A stretch of DNA of 64,000 nt, from positions 4,402,001 through 4,466,000 of the forward strand of contig CP025776.1 in the NCBI GenBank assembly GCA_002886105.1, written 5' to 3'. The translations under genes and the position numbers were made by a program. The stretch is from Enterobacter sp. EA-1. Its GTDB lineage: Bacteria; Pseudomonadota; Gammaproteobacteria; Enterobacterales; Enterobacteriaceae. The notes under the pieces are model-generated. The model was not told where the DNA came from and made no database searches. It saw only the letters and a list, made by a program, of their open reading frames with translations. Positions within the stretch are counted from its first letter, which is position 1. Every line of letters starts with the position of its first letter. Below are positions 29,609 through 39,527 of the stretch, one piece after another.

Positions 29609-29970
29609 AACATCTCTCTTTAAAATAATCAGATGACAATGTTCTATTACTAAGCAGGATCCATGCCTGAATAGCCAGACGCTAAAATAAAAACCTTTTA
29701 CCGCGAATTTTTTACGCAATAAAAAACCTTCCCGCGAAATACAGAGAATAAAAAGCAAAGTTACTGAAAAATTATTTAATTAAGCCCTGAAATCACCCTA
29801 ATAAAATAACCTCTCACCGTTATTGGGCACCCTTTTGGTGCAAAAAATCCCCTTAATTTTTCGTTTCTGTTTCCCCATAAAACCCTCGGCGATTAATTTG
29901 ATTATCACTATTCAATCCGGATGATAAATATCCGCTTTAAGATGTTATTGTTGCTTTCAGGTCAACAGTG
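29609..29970. other. A+T-rich divergent promoter region
   Basis: The interval lies between leftward yjiH and rightward LysR and shows no gene. It is A+T-rich with T- and A-runs. The LysR regulator next door probably binds here, but I see no clear T-N11-A box that I would defend. Confidence 0.4.
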
Positions 29971-30887
29971 ATGAAGGAATGTGGCGGATGTTTCCAGGAC
30001 AAACAGGTCGGTTATCTGTATGAAGTGGGCAACCAGGGCGGCATCCGCCGCGCGGCGGACATTCTTGGCGTTAACCCATCGGTGGTGAGCCGCCAGATTG
30101 CGCAACTGGAGCGCGCATTACAGCTCCCCCTTACTGGAACGGCGCGGGCGTAACGTGGTGCTTACTGAAGCCGGGCGTCTGCTTGCTGAGGATTACTTCG
30201 CCAGCCGCCAGCGGCGCGAAAAGCTGGAAAGCCAACTGAAAGATCTGCGTCATATGCGCGGCGGCACGATATCGGTTCGTATTGGCGGTGGGCTTATCAC
30301 CGCGTTTATCGAAGGGGTAATGCGCGAGTTTGCGCAGTCGTACCCGCAGGTTTTTGTCGACATTGTGGTAGGCAGCATGCAGGAAATGCTCAACGACATA
30401 GTCAACGGCGATGCGGATATGGCGCTGGCCTTTGGCCCGATTGGCTCCCCGGAACTCAAGCGCCACAGCTTTCAATGGGGGCCAATTTGTGCCGTCGTCT
30501 CGCCGCAACACCCTATCGCCCAACGGAAGAGCATTACTATTGAAGAACTGACTCAGCATCAACTCATTGCGCTGACGGAAAATTTCGGACTGCAACGGCA
30601 TATGAATGCGATGTTTAAAAGCCGGGGGTTTGCAGTTTCACCCGGCGTATCGCTGCAACCAGTTCTCCACTGCGATGGGGGCTAAGCCGTGCAGGACTGG
30701 GGATTTCATTCATGACCGCCTACGCCGCCGCCGATCCGATTCGCCGGGCACACTGGTGGCGGTGCCGCTCGATCACCCCATTGCCAGTAGCGCTCAGTGC
30801 CATTTGCTGCGCAACTCCGATCGACGCTTTACGCCTGCGGCCCACCATATGTGGCGGCTGTTGCATAATGCCTTTCGCGATAAATAG
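29971..30887 (+). CDS. LysR-family transcription regulator
   Basis: The N-terminal helix-turn-helix LYEVGNQGGIRRAADILGVNPSVVSRQIAQLERAL is complete, followed by LLERRGRNVVLTEAGRLL. The substrate domain (ISVRIGGGLITAFIEGVMREFAQSYPQVFVDIV and onward) is present to RLLHNAFRDK. About 305 residues. Frames shift near 30128, 30655 and 30690. The start at 29971 keeps the frame open; ATG 29988 would need an indel. It is divergent from yjiH-yjiG-M20 and probably regulates that operon. It is not HypT (YjiE), which lies near yjiG in E. coli. Confidence 0.85.
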
Positions 30888-30930
30888 CGGGGTGTGATAT
30901 ACCAGAAAGCCGACCTTAACGAGGCAAACC

Positions 30931-31710
30931 ATGTCGATAACGCGCGATATAGAGCAATCATTTTGCCGCCCCGAAACCTTACCGGGCGTCGAACTGCGCA
31001 GCACCTCGGGCGCAGCCAGCAGAAGCCTATAAGCGCCACCACCATGCGGAACTGTCGATTGGCGCGATTGTTGAGGGGTACACCCGCTGCATCTGCAACG
31101 GACGGGAATACCTGCTGATGCCCCGGCGATATGATCGTGATTCCGCCACTGACGCCCCATAGCTGTAACCCGTTGCCTCGGCCAGTCGCGCAGCTACCAT
31201 ATGCTTTATCTGCCGCAGACAACCAGTGCGCAGCAGGTGATCCGCTGCCCGCAACTGTTCCAGCAATACCTGCACATTGTCTCGTTAATCGAAAGCGGGC
31301 AAACCGGCCCATTGCCCGCGGCTATCGCCCGTTTGCTCACCACCCTCGCCTGCCCACCACGGCTCCCGGCACCGCTTCGCCCGACCAGTCAGCAGTTGCA
31401 GGATGCGTTGCTCGGCAACTTGCAGCAACCGCCAACGCTGGATGAACTGGCGCACGCGTTCTCGCTGCGTAAAGAGACGCTGATCCGCACCTTTAAACAG
31501 GACACCGGGCTAACGCCGAGGGCTGTTTTTTTAAATAGCGCCCGCGTGGAGTTTGCCAAAAGTCGCCTGCGCGCCGGCGATAATCTGGCGGATGTGGGGT
31601 ATCAGAGCGGGTTTGCCGATCAGAGCCATTTTCACAGAACCTTTGTCAGTTATACCGCCGCCACGCCGCGCCAGTACGCGATCGGCCGATCAATATCAGA
31701 CAATAAATAG
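30931..31710 (+). CDS. AraC-family transcription regulator
   Basis: The N-terminal cupin part contains KRHHHAELSIGAIVEGYTRCICNGREYLLMPGDMIVIPPLTPHSCNP. The C-terminal AraC domain reads PTLDELAHAFSLRKETLIRTFKQDTGLTPRAVFLNSARVEFAKSRLRAGDNLADVGYQSGFADQSHFHRTF. About 259 residues; breaks lie near 31010 and 31170. It is followed at 49 bases by a LysE exporter, the classic pairing of an AraC sensor with an amino-acid exporter. Confidence 0.87.
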
Positions 31711-31759
31711 CGCCGCGATGCCGCTAAGGTGACCGCAGTTCTTTACTGCCGAGGTCACT

Positions 31760-32387
31760 ATGGACATTTTCCCTCCCGCTTTTCCCTCACTGGCGCTGGC
31801 GCATTTTGTCGCCCTGCTCAGCCCGGGCCCGGATTTCTTCCTGCTAGTGGGCTATGCCATTCGTCTGCGCGGCAGCGCCGGATTCTTGCGTAGGCATTGC
31901 CTCCGGCAACGCGCTCTATATTTTGCTGGTGATTATCGGCGCGAGCGCCTTACGCCATTTCACCGTGTTCTTCACCGCCATTGAGCTGCTCGGCGCGCTT
32001 TACCTGCTGTGGATAGGGTGCGCAGCCGCCCACAAGCCCTTACGCTGGATGAAACGCAGCAATGCTGTCCGTCCATCGGCAAACAGTGTTTGCTCGGCCT
32101 CGGTTCCGCATTGCTCAATCCGAAAAATGCGTTGTTCTACCCGGCGCTGATGACCGCCCTGCTCGGGCCGGACGTGACATTACTCCAGCAATCCGCCAGC
32201 GGCGTCTGGATGGTAATGGTGGTGCTGCTGTGGGATTTAACCGTCGTCTCGCTTATCGGCCTGCCTGCTGTGCAGAACCGCTTGCGCCGTAGCGTTTACT
32301 GGATAGAGCGTACCGCGGGCGTGGTGTTGATGGGGGTTTGGTGGCTGGATCATCTGGGGTGTGTTACGCAAACTGCTTATGATTTAA
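31760..32387 (+). CDS. LysE/RhtB-family amino-acid exporter
   Basis: [35 protein letters not shown] carries the LysE signature SPGPDF. Then [33 protein letters not shown] and the terminal helix [21 protein letters not shown] follow once an extra G in ATGGGGGTTTGG (about 32333) is removed. The true stop is then TAA 32385-32387, giving about 209 residues and six helices. Other breaks lie near 31885 and 32020. The substrate is unknown. Confidence 0.87.
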
Positions 32388-32427
32388 CCCTTTGCATAAA
32401 TTTGTCGTTGGGTTATATGCTTTAAGC

Positions 32428-33712
32428 ATGAACAAAATTGCTGAACTCAAGCGCGCCAAGCGTCTGGCGCTCTCACTGCTGCTGGTTGCAGCGGCAACGT
32501 TTGTCACCACGCTGTTCCTGTCGCCCAACTTCTGGGGTGAGCGGGGTCAAAGCTATTGCCGAAGCAGCGATGGTCGGCGCGCTGGCGGACTGGTTTGCAG
32601 TGGTGGCGCTGTTTCGCCGCGTGCCGATCCCGTTTATTTCCAGCCATACCGCGATTATCCCGCGCAATAAAGACCGGATCGGCGACAATCTTGGTCAGTT
32701 CGTGCAGGAGAAATTCCTCGATACGCAGTCATTAGTGGCGTTGATCCATCGCCACCAGCCTGCTCAACTGATCGGCGCCCTGGTTCAGCCAACCGGAAAA
32801 CGCACAACGGGTGGGTCAACACTTGCTGCAAGTCATGAGCGGCTTTCTGGAAATGGCCGACGATACCCGCATCCAGCGCTTGTTACGCCGGGCGGTGCAT
32901 AAAGCCATCGACAAAGTCGATCTGACGGAAACCAGCGCGCTGTTGCTGGAAAGTCTGACGCGTAACAATCGCCACCAGAAGCTGCTGGACAGCCTGATAG
33001 CGCAGTTAATTGCCCTGTTGCAGCGTGAAAGCTCACGCGCCTTTATTGCCCGCCGTGGTGCACTGGCTGGAGACCGATCACCCGTTAAAAGCGAAGATCC
33101 TGCCAACCGAATGGCTGGGTGAGCAAAGCGCGGAACTGGTTTCCGACGCGGTGAACTCGCTGCTGGATGACATCAACGCCGACCGCACGCACCAGATCCG
33201 CCGGGGGCCTTCGATCGCGCAACGCTAAAACTGATCGCCAGCCTGAAAACCGATCCGGAAATGGCCGAACGGGCAGAAAACATCAAAGACTATCTGAAAA
33301 ACGACGAAGCATTTAACCGCTATCTGGGCGAAATGTGGGCGGATCTGCGCAACTGGATGAAAGCCGACGTGCAGTCTGACGATTCGCGCATGAAAAAACG
33401 CATTACCGACGCGGGATTATGGTTTGGCGAAACACTGCTGGCGGACGGCGCGCTGCGCGCCTCAGCTGAATGAGCATCTGGAACAGGCCGCACATCGTGT
33501 CGCACCGGGTTTCGCCGCTTTTCTGACCGGGCATATCAGTGATACGGTGAAAAGCTGGGACGCACACGATATGTCACGCCGTGGTCGAGCTGAACATTGG
33601 CAAAGATCTGCAATTTATCCGCATCAACGGTACGCTGGTTGGCGGATCGATTGGCCTGATCCTCTATCTGCTATCACAGTTACCTGCGCTGCTGCACATT
33701 AGCGTGTTTTGA
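32428..33712 (+). CDS. yjiN: YjiN, DUF445 inner-membrane protein
   Basis: [31 protein letters not shown] is the membrane anchor. [59 protein letters not shown] then matches E. coli YjiN. A long helical part follows, and a second membrane helix at the end ([20 protein letters not shown]) closes the protein at about 426 residues. The function is unknown. Frame changes lie near 32535, 32790, 33050, 33210, 33465 and 33575. Confidence 0.92.
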
Positions 33713-33727
33713 TCGTAAGGAGACGCC

Positions 33728-33966
33728 ATGGCCGACATTACCCTCACCCACAGCGAACGCGAGCAGTTACGCAACAAATTGCAAGCGTACTGCGAAACGC
33801 ATTTCGAACTGGAGCTGGAGCAGTTTGACGCGGAATTTTTATCGACTTTATCGCCGAACAGATTGGCCCCGCCTTTTTACAATGCCGGCATAGAGGAAGC
33901 CATCCGCACACATGCGCTCTACAGCGAACGGATCCAAGAAGAGATGGATCTGAAAAGATCCTCTGA
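33728..33966 (+). CDS. DUF2164 small protein
   Basis: The product reads MADITLTHSEREQLRNKLQAYCETHFELELEQFDAEF. After an indel near 33845 it continues FIDFIAEQIGPAFYNAGIEEA and ends near LEKIL once a lost G near 33953 is restored. This is the DUF2164 pattern of about 79 residues, a small cytoplasmic family of unknown function. It has a good AAGGAG start 15 bases after yjiN, so it is probably co-transcribed. Confidence 0.75.
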
Positions 33967-34036
33967 ACCTGTTTCACTCCACCGCGTTTCTGCTCTTCAT
34001 CAGCCGGAGATCAATATTCCCTTCATTTTGCATGCC

Positions 34037-34076
34037 TATAATGCGGCGTCTTTTTTATCATCTCCCGTGTCACGGG
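34037..34076 (+). promoter_or_regulatory. yjiM promoter with leader palindrome
   Basis: A perfect TATAAT (34037-34042) is followed by a leader holding CCCGTG-T-CACGGG (34064-34076), a perfect 13-base palindrome. It ends 10 bases before the yjiM ATG and overlaps the ribosome site region. It could be an operator or a small translational hairpin. Confidence 0.5.
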
Positions 34077-34086
34077 AAGGAAAATC

Positions 34087-35244
34087 ATGTCGCTTATCAC
34101 CGCACTCCCGGACGTCTTTGAACAATTCTCCGAAGCCCGCCAGAAAGGTTTTCTCACCGTGATGGATCTGGAAAGAACAGGGCATCCCACTGGTAGGCAC
34201 TTACTGTACCTTTATGCCGCAAGAGATCGCGATGTCCGCTGGCGCCGTGGTGGTCTCGCTTTGCTCCACTAACGATGAAACCATCGAAGAAGCGGAAAAA
34301 GATCTGCCGCGCAATCTCTGTCCGCTGATCAAAAGCAGCTACGGCTTTGGCAAAACCGACAAGTGCCCCTACTTCTACTTTTCCGATCTGGTGGTGGGTG
34401 AAACCACCTGCGACGGTAAAAGAAAATGTACGAATACATGGCGGAGTTCAAAGCCGTGCATGTGATGCAACTGCCGAACAGCGCAGCGGATGCCGCTTCC
34501 CGCGCGTTGTGGAAAGCCGAGATCCTGCGCTTGCAACAGGCCATCGAACACCGTTTTGGTCAGCCGATCAGCGAAGCCGCGCTGCGCGATGCCATTGCGC
34601 TGAAAAAACCGTGAACGCCAGGGCGCTGGCAAACTTCTACCGCGTGGGGCAGCTCAACCCGCCCGCGCTGAGCGGTACAGATATCCTGAAAGTGGTGTAC
34701 GGGGCGACTTTCCGCTTTGATAAAGCAGCGCTGATCGACGAGCTGAATGCCATGGCCGAACGGATCCGCAACGAATGGCAGGCCGGAAAACGCCTCGGAT
34801 CCCCCGCCCACGTATTTTGATCACCGGTTGTCCGATTGGCGGCGCAGCGGAAAAGTCGTGCGCGCCATTGGAAGAAAACGGCGGCTGGGTGGTGGGTTAT
34901 GAAAACTGCACCGGCGCGAAAGCCACTGAACGCTGCGTTGACGAGAGCGGCGATGTGTACGATGCGCTGACCGACAAGTATCTGGCGATTGGTTGCTCCT
35001 GTATTTCGCCTAACGATGAGCGCCTGAAACTGCTCAGCCAGATGGTGGAAGAGTACCGAGGGCTGATGGCGTCATCGATGTGATTTTACAGGCGTGCCAC
35101 ACCTACGCCGTTGAGTCTCTGGCCATCAAACGCCATGTGCGCCAGCAACACAACATTCCGTATATGGCGATTGAGACGGATTACTCGACGTCGGATATCG
35201 GGCAACTTAGCACCCGCGTTGCCGCGTTTATCGAGATGTTATAA
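34087..35244 (+). CDS. yjiM: YjiM, 2-hydroxyacyl-CoA dehydratase D-type subunit homologue
   Basis: A HgdB/FldB-like iron-sulfur protein related to 2-hydroxyglutaryl-CoA dehydratase and benzoyl-CoA reductase. It shows [103 protein letters not shown] and CHTYAVESLAIKRHVRQQHNIPYMAIETDYSTSD. Cysteines for an Fe-S cluster are present (CPLI, KCPYF, ACHTY). The natural substrate in enterobacteria is unknown. It overlaps functionally with yjiL nine bases downstream. Frame breaks lie near 34170, 34225, 34425, 34615, 34795, 34860 and 35065. Confidence 0.92.
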
Positions 35245-35253
35245 GGAGTGGCC

Positions 35254-36024
35254 GTGGCGTTTACCGTAGGCATTGATTCCGGCTCGACCACCACCAAAGG
35301 CATTCTGCTTGAGGGCAACACCGTCGTACGGCGTTTCCTCTGCCCGACCTCGTTTCGCCCCGCCGCTTCGATCGGTGAAGCGTGGGAGACATTGCGCGCC
35401 GGGCTTGTGGAACCCCCGTTTCTGACGCTCACCGGCTACGGACGGCAACTGGTGGATTTCGCCGACAAGCAGGTGACCGAAATCTCCTGCCATGGGCTGG
35501 GCGCACGGCTGTTATTGCCCGAGGCGCGCACAGTCATTGACATCGGTGGTCAGGACAGCAAAGTGATCCAGCTTGATGAACAAGGCAATCTCACCGACTT
35601 CCTGATGAATGATAAGTGCGCTGCCGGTACCGGACGTTTTCTCGATGTCATCTCCCGCACGCTGGGTACGCAAGTTGAGCATCTTGATGACATTACCGAA
35701 GGCGTCGAGCCACATCCGCTCACCAGCATGTGCACGGTGTTTGCCGAATCGGAAGTGATCAGCCTGCGATCGGCGGGCATCGCACCGGAGGCGATCCTTG
35801 CCGGGGTGATCAATGCGATGGCGCGACGCAGCGCGCATTTTATCGCCCGCTTGTCCACTCAAGGGCCGCTGCTGTTTACCGGCGGTGTCAGCCACTGCAC
35901 CACCTTCCGTCGTATGCTGGCTGCGCACCTGAACAGTGAGGTGTTTACCCATGCCGACGCCCAGTATGCTGGCGCGGTGGGGGCGGCGCTGATCGGCCAG
36001 CGGCAGAGAAAGCGCCATGGCTGA
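35254..36024 (+). CDS. yjiL: YjiL, activator ATPase of 2-hydroxyacyl-CoA dehydratase type
   Basis: An ASKHA-fold ATPase similar to HgdC/FldI, which feeds electrons to its dehydratase. MAFTVGIDSGSTTTKGILLEG holds the phosphate-1 loop. VIDIGGQDSKVIQLDEQG, NDKCAAGTGRFLDVISRTLG (cluster cysteine) and SMCTVFAESEVISL (second cysteine) give the bridging 4Fe-4S site of a dimer. TGGVSHC is the adenosine motif. The frame is intact. GTG 35254 is preferred over GTG 35248 because AAGGAG (35243-35248) then has a five-base spacing. Confidence 0.93.
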   Translation: MAFTVGIDSGSTTTKGILLEGNTVVRRFLCPTSFRPAASIGEAWETLRAGLVEPPFLTLTGYGRQLVDFADKQVTEISCHGLGARLLLPEARTVIDIGGQDSKVIQLDEQGNLTDFLMNDKCAAGTGRFLDVISRTLGTQVEHLDDITEGVEPHPLTSMCTVFAESEVISLRSAGIAPEAILAGVINAMARRSAHFIARLSTQGPLLFTGGVSHCTTFRRMLAAHLNSEVFTHADAQYAGAVGAALIGQRQRKRHG

Positions 36025-36254
36025 ATACCTGTTGCTGTTCCACAACACCCCCGGCGTGCTGCAAACCCGCAAGGCGTTACAGGCCGCCGGTATCACCTTT
36101 CGCGTGCAGGATATCCCCCCGCACGCTGCGCGGCGGTTGCGGTTTGTGCATCCGTTTTCACAGTGCCGCAAGCGAAGTGAGCCAGTGGATGATCCCCGAC
36201 GTCACACAGGCAATTTATCGCTGTGAAGATGAGCATTTCGTGCAGGTTTCGTAG
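36017..36254 (+). CDS. DUF3343 protein, putative Se/S carrier-like
   Basis: It starts ATG 36017 inside the last codons of yjiL. The product reads MAEYLLLFHNTPGVLQTRKALQAAGITFRVQDIPP. After an indel near 36122 it continues LRGGCGLCIRFHSAASEVSQWMIPDVTQAIYRCEDEHFVQVS. The CG-x-C pair near residue 40 (GGCGLC) is the family motif. DUF3343 proteins often accompany dehydratase-type Fe-S genes; the exact role is unproven. It is the third gene of the yjiM-yjiL operon. Confidence 0.82.
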
Positions 36255-36301
36255 GTCCGAACAGAAGCCCGCTAAGCGCTGCGCCATCGGGCTGTTTCGG
36301 T

Positions 36302-37371
36302 CTACTGCTCCTCGATCACAAACCGCGTGGCTTCAAAGCAGTTCAACATCAAATGCACCAGCCACACCATGGTTAGCGTCGCCACCAACGCCACGGTAAC
36401 GGACACGATGCGGTATAAATCGCTGAACACCGAGGTCAGTGTCCGGGTGCAGATTCTGGCCAAACATAATGCCGATCGTCGTTACACTGGCGAACCCGAC
36501 ACCTGCGCCGACTTTCTCCATCACGTGCAAACGCGCGCTAAACGCCAACCCGAGGCCGATCAGCGGCATCATCAGCAGCATATGGCTGCTGTGGTTATAG
36601 AGGATCAACTGCACCAGCAAAATATAGAGACAGCCGATCACCACCCCCACAACGCGCCACACCGAGCTGAGCACCGAACCGCGATAATGCATGGGGAAGA
36701 GGATCAGGATCCCCGCCATCAGCGCAGAAAGTGAATCACTCAGATCGCTTAACTGGAAGACGACAAAAATCATCGTCGCCACCGTCCCGGAAAGCAGGGA
36801 TTCATGGCGCACGCGGGCGGCGTTTTTCTCGATCAACGGCGGGCGGGTGCGTGGCTCCACATCCGGGGATCAGGTAATTCATCAGCGCACTCAGTGCCAC
36901 CGCCATCACACTGGCTTCGATATTGGAAAACAGCAGCGTATGCCAGTCGCTGGAGGGGTAGCTCATAAAGTTGAGCATCGTGCTCTGGCACACCACGCCT
37001 GCCGAACCGAACAGGAACAGCGCGCCTTTACTCATAAAGCGAAAACGCATCACATACAGTGCGAATACCACCAGCGTCATGATCACCGGCCAACGCGACA
37101 AATAGCCGATAATAAACACCATTTCGATGCAGTTGAGCACCGCACTGAAGATAAACTGCTTTGCCACATGGCGGTTAAATACCGGCACCAGTGACAGCAG
37201 CATCACCGGGTACACCACATAGAACACGCCGTACTGGGTGTTGTAAAAACTCGACACGCTCAGGGCGATCATCCCGGCAAACACAATACGCAACGTCTGC
37301 CGGAAGTCATTCGGGGTGTAAACGATGTTGCCGTGCGGCGTAAAAACCCGCGCCAGCGTATTAATAGACAT
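36302..37371 (-). CDS. DUF2955 membrane protein (FUSC-like efflux component)
   Basis: MSINTLARVFTPHGNIVYTPNDFRQTLRIVFAGMIALSVSSFYNTQYGVFYVVYPVMLLSLVP begins a protein of about 356 residues with roughly 10 helices. It ends FEATRFVIEEQ. Frames break near 36860 and 36440. The start overlaps the stop of the HlyD gene by 11 bases, so the two are coupled. With MarR and HlyD it forms a compact export operon resembling aromatic-acid efflux (AaeB/FUSC) systems; the substrate is unknown. Confidence 0.8.
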
Positions 37372-38433
37372 AGTGCAGCAGGCTCACCAGATGGATTTGC
37401 AGGCCAGAGAAGATCCGCGCGAAAAAGCCCTCGCTGTTATACAACTGCACGGTTGCGCGTGCGCCCGTCGGCAGCGTCTTCGGCAACGGTTCGTCCAGAG
37501 CCACGTGAATGCGCATACGCTGCGCGTCGCGTACCCAGCGGTTGGAGGTTTGCGGTTCGGACAGCTCACCGTTCACCGCTTCACGGCCTGCGAGAACCCC
37601 GGCATCACTGCTGGTCACATGAGCCTTAAACACATGACCGGCAGCGCATCAAACACCACTGCCGCGTCGGTGCCGACATGGGTATGGCGCAGGCTCTTCT
37701 CGCGAAAGTCCGCCACAATGTCCGTTTTATCATGCACCAGCGCCAATGCTGCGCTGCCGGCAGAGGCATAGAACCCGGGGGTGAGTTGCAGGTTACTGAC
37801 TGTGCCATCCGCTTGCGCCCGCACCTGCGTCCAGCCCGAGGTTGAGCTGCGACTGTTGCAATGCATTACGGTATTTTTGCAAGGTGACGTTGCGGGCATC
37901 GTCACGATCGCCACGCTCAATGGCCAGTTCATCAATGCTGGCATTGAGCGAATTCACTCGACTGGACGCTGCTCTGCCGGTCGTGCGGACTTTATCGAGG
38001 TCAGACTGAGACACATTGTGCATTGCGCCCGAGGGTTCTGATAACGCTCAAAGGTGACGCGATCGTTCCTGGGCGGTGATCTGCGCGGTCTTCAGGCTGG
38101 CACGGGCGGCAACGATCTGCGCATCCAGTTGCTGGTTGGTCAACCGCGCCTGCGCCAGCGCGATCTCACTGGCTTCAACCCTGGTTACGGAATGGCGTGG
38201 GATCCAGCTCAAACAGCAGATCTCCCCTCTTTGCACCGGCTATTGTTTTGCACATACACCTGCGCCACATAACCGGAAACCCGGGCGGAAACCGGCGTGA
38301 CGACACGCATCACTGTCGAGTCTGGCGTCAGCGGGATCCAGATATCCGCAACGATAAAATAGACAAACATCAGCAGGAAAGAGGCAATACTGACCCTTAC
38401 CCAGCGGGCAAACTTTTGTTCTGGCGTCATCAT
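37361..38433 (-). CDS. HlyD/EmrA-type membrane fusion protein
   Basis: MMTPEQKFARWVRVSIASFLLMFVYFIVADIWIPLTPDSTVMRVVTPVSARVSGYVAQVYVQNNS shows one N-terminal helix (about residues 15-35) and the first lipoyl half. Coiled-coil segments follow (ASEIALAQARLTNQQLDAQIVAARASLKTAQITAQERSRHL; NALQQSQLNLG), then the second lipoyl/beta-barrel half (VRAQADGTVSNLQLTPGFYAS, VHDKTDIVADFREKSLRHTHVG). About 357 residues. Breaks lie near 38230, 38180, 38050, 37830 and 37620. It bridges an inner-membrane pump to the periplasm or outer membrane. Confidence 0.87.
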
Positions 38434-38437
38434 TTTC

Positions 38438-38903
38438 TTATTCGGTTTGAGTGTCGTCTTCGCGCATCACGCGCAAATTACAGGCGATTTGATTCAGGGT
38501 CGCGCTAAACACCGCCAGATCCGCGGCGGGGATATTGTCCGAGGCGCGCGCCCGCAGGCGTCGATCACTTGCGAGATCCGTTCCAGCAGGCGTTGCCCGT
38601 CGGCGGTGAGCGCCAACAGGCGAATGCGCTTGTCGTACGGCGATGTCGTACGCGCAATCAGCCCTGTTTTTCCAGTTGTGTGAGGGTGCGCATCAGCGGC
38701 GGCAGTTCGATGCCCTGCACTTCCGCCAGTTCACTGACCGAAACATTGTCGCCCAACTGGTGCAGTTGCATCAGCACCGTCCAGCTCGACTGCGTCATGC
38801 CCGTGTCGGTCAGCGCACGATCGATCGTCGCGCGCCACTGGCGCACCACCATCGCCATTCGCATCCCTAACGGCCGACGGGCAAACAGTTCATCTTCGGT
38901 CAT
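38438..38903 (-). CDS. MarR-family transcription regulator
   Basis: MTEDELFARRPLGMRMAMVVRQWRATIDRALTDTGMTQSSWTVLMQLHQLGDNVSVSELAEVQGIELPPLMRTLTQLEKQG carries the winged helix. The C-terminal dimer part (LIARTTSPYDKRIRLLALTADGQRLLERISQVIDACGRASDNIPAADLAVF) follows after a shift near 38660. About 154 residues. The stop is four bases before the HlyD gene, so it is the first gene of the export operon and probably its repressor. Confidence 0.87.
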
Positions 38904-39011
38904 AGAGGCCCCCTCAATTCAACGGAGGGGGTAAGGTAATAGTTATCAGGGTAAGTATCAAGAAACGACAGAGCAAAGAGCATGGATTGTGAAAGTCATT
39001 CGCGCTTTTCT

Positions 39012-39430
39012 TCAGTCAAAAAACACCATCCCTTTGTACGGTTTCTCGCGGCAGGCTGCCAGCCGCTGCGCCAGATTACCGACATGCACTTCCAGTTTAT
39101 GCCCGTCCGGATCGAGAAAGTACCGGGGAGTCGCCTTCACTTTTATTCACTTTCCAGCTCACCACGCCAGCCTGCTCAAGTCGCGCAACGAAGGCAGCGA
39201 AATCACGCTCGTCGATGCTGAACGCATAATGGGTATAGTCGCTGTGCTGCGGCAAAACCGGTGTGCGCTGCGCGTCTACGGAGAGGCATAACCACAGCTC
39301 ACCGCAGGTGGAGATAGGCGCCGTTATCCCAGCACGCATGCAGTTTCAGGCCAAGCAACTCATGGTAGAACGCCACGCTGCGGTTCAGATCACTGACCGC
39401 CAGCGTAAGGTGATTGAGGCTGTCTAGCAT
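39012..39430 (-). CDS. fosA: FosA, fosfomycin glutathione transferase
   Basis: A VOC-fold Mn2+/K+ enzyme that adds glutathione to fosfomycin. [32 protein letters not shown] contains the first metal histidine (His7). [14 protein letters not shown] holds the second (near residue 65), and [34 protein letters not shown] holds the glutamate ligand (near 111). The 419-base span fits 139 residues. Frames change near 39310 and 39125. Chromosomal fosA is normal in Enterobacter, Kosakonia and Klebsiella but absent from E. coli K-12. Confidence 0.92.
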
Positions 39431-39527
39431 CGATTTTCCCGGTGTAAATATGGGAAGGGTGAGATGAACACGCAGCGACCAAACCGGGGCTTTTGGTCAC
39501 TACCGTGTTCAATTCAGTACATCTGGC

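Noticed and set aside
39477-39498. Hairpin GACCAAA/TTTGGTC downstream of the DUF1176 gene as a terminator
   Set aside because: Only a 7-bp stem with an eight-base loop and no T-run; not enough to call.
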